Below, in pieces: positions 63,226 to 64,000 of a stretch of 64,000 bases of DNA. The stretch is taken from contig NZ_VEED01000007.1 of NCBI RefSeq assembly GCF_007678255.1, positions 124,001-188,000 of the forward strand, read 5' to 3'. Positions within the stretch are counted from its first letter, which is position 1. Each line of letters opens with the position of its first letter. Under the pieces are notes generated by a model that saw nothing but the letters and a program-made list of their open reading frames with translations, made no database searches and was not told the origin of the DNA. This DNA is from Bacillus sp. X1(2014). Lineage in GTDB: Bacteria; Bacillota; Bacilli; Bacillales_B; DSM-18226. The position numbers and the translations under genes were made by a program.

Positions 63226-64000
63226 ATGTCAATTTTAAATGAAGAAGCATTAAGGATACATAAGGAAAAGCAAGGCAAACTTGGCGTTATGTCAAAGGTT
63301 CCTCTGCGCGATGCAAAGGATTTGAGTCTTGCTTATTCTCCTGGGGTTGCTGAGCCGTGTAAGGAAATTTATAGAGATGAAAACAAAGTGTATGACTACA
63401 CAATAAAAGGGAACCTCGTTGCCGTTGTCTCAAACGGAACAGCTGTATTAGGGCTTGGAAATATTGGACCTAAGGCCGCTATGCCAGTCATGGAGGGGAA
63501 AGCCTTATTATTCAAATCATTTGCAGATGTTGATGCATTCCCAATTTGCTTAGATACATCAGATCCTGACAAAATTGTCGAGGTCGTTAAATTATTGGAG
63601 CCGACTTTTGGTGGAGTGAATTTGGAAGATATTGCTGCACCACAATGCTTCGAAATTGAGGACAGGTTGAGAAAAATTTGTAATATTCCAATTTTCCATG
63701 ATGATCAGCATGGTACAGCCATTGTAACCGCCGCTGGGTTAATTAATGCGTTGAAACTCGTTGACAAAAAGTTAGAAGATATTCGCGTTGTTGCAAACGG
63801 CGCAGGTGCTGCCGGTGTAGCGATCGTTAAGCTGCTGCTTAATATGGGTGTAAAAGATGTTATTTTATGTGATACAAATGGAATCATTTATGAAGGTCGT
63901 CCAAACGGGATGAATCGTTTTAAGGAGGAAATGGCACGCATCACTAATAAAGAACAAAAGCAAGGTACACTGGCAGATGCTCTTGTTGGAGCGGATGTAT
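63226..64000 (+). CDS. NAD(P)-dependent malic enzyme (3' end outside window)
   Basis: 258 residues are visible, beginning MSILNEEALRIHKEKQGKLG. Malic enzyme features are LRDAKDLSLAYSPGVAEPCKEI, GNIGPKAAMPVMEGKALLFKSFADVDAFP, the metal-binding FHDDQHGTAIV and the nucleotide-binding GAGAAGVAIVKLLL. It decarboxylates malate to pyruvate with reduction of NAD(P). Closest in memory to B. subtilis YtsJ/MaeA-type short malic enzymes. GGGAGAGAATAGTAT precedes the ATG. Confidence 0.94.
   Translation, partial: MSILNEEALRIHKEKQGKLGVMSKVPLRDAKDLSLAYSPGVAEPCKEIYRDENKVYDYTIKGNLVAVVSNGTAVLGLGNIGPKAAMPVMEGKALLFKSFADVDAFPICLDTSDPDKIVEVVKLLEPTFGGVNLEDIAAPQCFEIEDRLRKICNIPIFHDDQHGTAIVTAAGLINALKLVDKKLEDIRVVANGAGAAGVAIVKLLLNMGVKDVILCDTNGIIYEGRPNGMNRFKEEMARITNKEQKQGTLADALVGADV

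Noticed and set aside
1..64000. tRNA, rRNA, prophage or intact insertion sequence
   Set aside because: No tRNA clover-leaf core, rRNA segment, phage structural gene or transposase was recognised in the gene-free spacers or frames; only a possible IS scar near 49405-49519.

Overview
The window is AT-rich, with strong AGGAGG-type ribosome binding sites, frequent GTG/TTG starts and rho-independent terminators. It carries Bacillaceae hallmarks: a YyaC-like spore protease, a PhaR/PhaC class IV PHA synthase, split GcvPA/GcvPB, tandem glycine riboswitches, a Fur-regulated basic protein and a perfect FadR-type box. It is most likely a chromosomal piece of a spore-forming Bacillus/Neobacillus-like species. 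I saw no rRNA, tRNA, CRISPR array or intact transposase.

Layout. 1-6.8 kb: a Wadjet anti-plasmid operon in the order jetD-jetA-jetB-jetC (minus strand; jetC runs off the left edge). 7-12.4 kb: accessory genes, namely an FbpA-like protein, an orphan argininosuccinate-lyase-like enzyme, an unrecognised possibly SPFH-like protein paired with an SH3b membrane protein, hairpin-rich spacers and a 52-bp tandem repeat. 12.4-25.6 kb: a glycine-catabolism block, glyA-sdaAB-sdaAA-gcvT-gcvH-gcvPA-gcvPB-lipA-hesB-lpdA-purU, led by a tandem glycine riboswitch. A second tandem glycine riboswitch precedes a neighbouring amino-acid permease. 26-30.6 kb: yyaC, then a CitMHS tricarboxylate transporter, a LysR regulator and a PrpF-type isomerase (an aconitate/citrate locus).

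30.8-36.6 kb: an Eis-like acetyltransferase, etfBA with an upstream FadR-type operator, and a split chromate transporter with a divergent LysR. 36.7-42.6 kb: a 1377-residue secreted subtilase ending in a dockerin-like Ca-binding repeat pair, divergent from an HTH-TPR (RRNPP-like) regulator. 42.6-46 kb: a crotonase and a PHA cluster. 46-56.3 kb: an MFS transporter, an alkylsulfatase-family metallo-hydrolase, an iron alcohol dehydrogenase, an aldehyde dehydrogenase, a fatty acyl-CoA ligase, a divergent LysR and a second MFS transporter. Together these look like a route from alkyl sulfate to acyl-CoA. 56.5-64 kb: an ECF S-component, a second 52-bp repeat array, an RraA-like protein, a sugar-dehydrogenase-like propeller, an SDR remnant, a TetR/MFS efflux pair and the start of a malic enzyme.

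How the genes fit together. The glycine block would import glycine, cleave it, make serine and deaminate serine to pyruvate, while PurU drains surplus one-carbon units as formate. The alkyl-sulfate cluster would pass its acyl-CoA to beta-oxidation, for which EtfBA would carry electrons, and spare carbon could be stored as PHA. These pathway links are inferred from gene content. Protein family assignments come from motifs and remembered family features, not from database searches.
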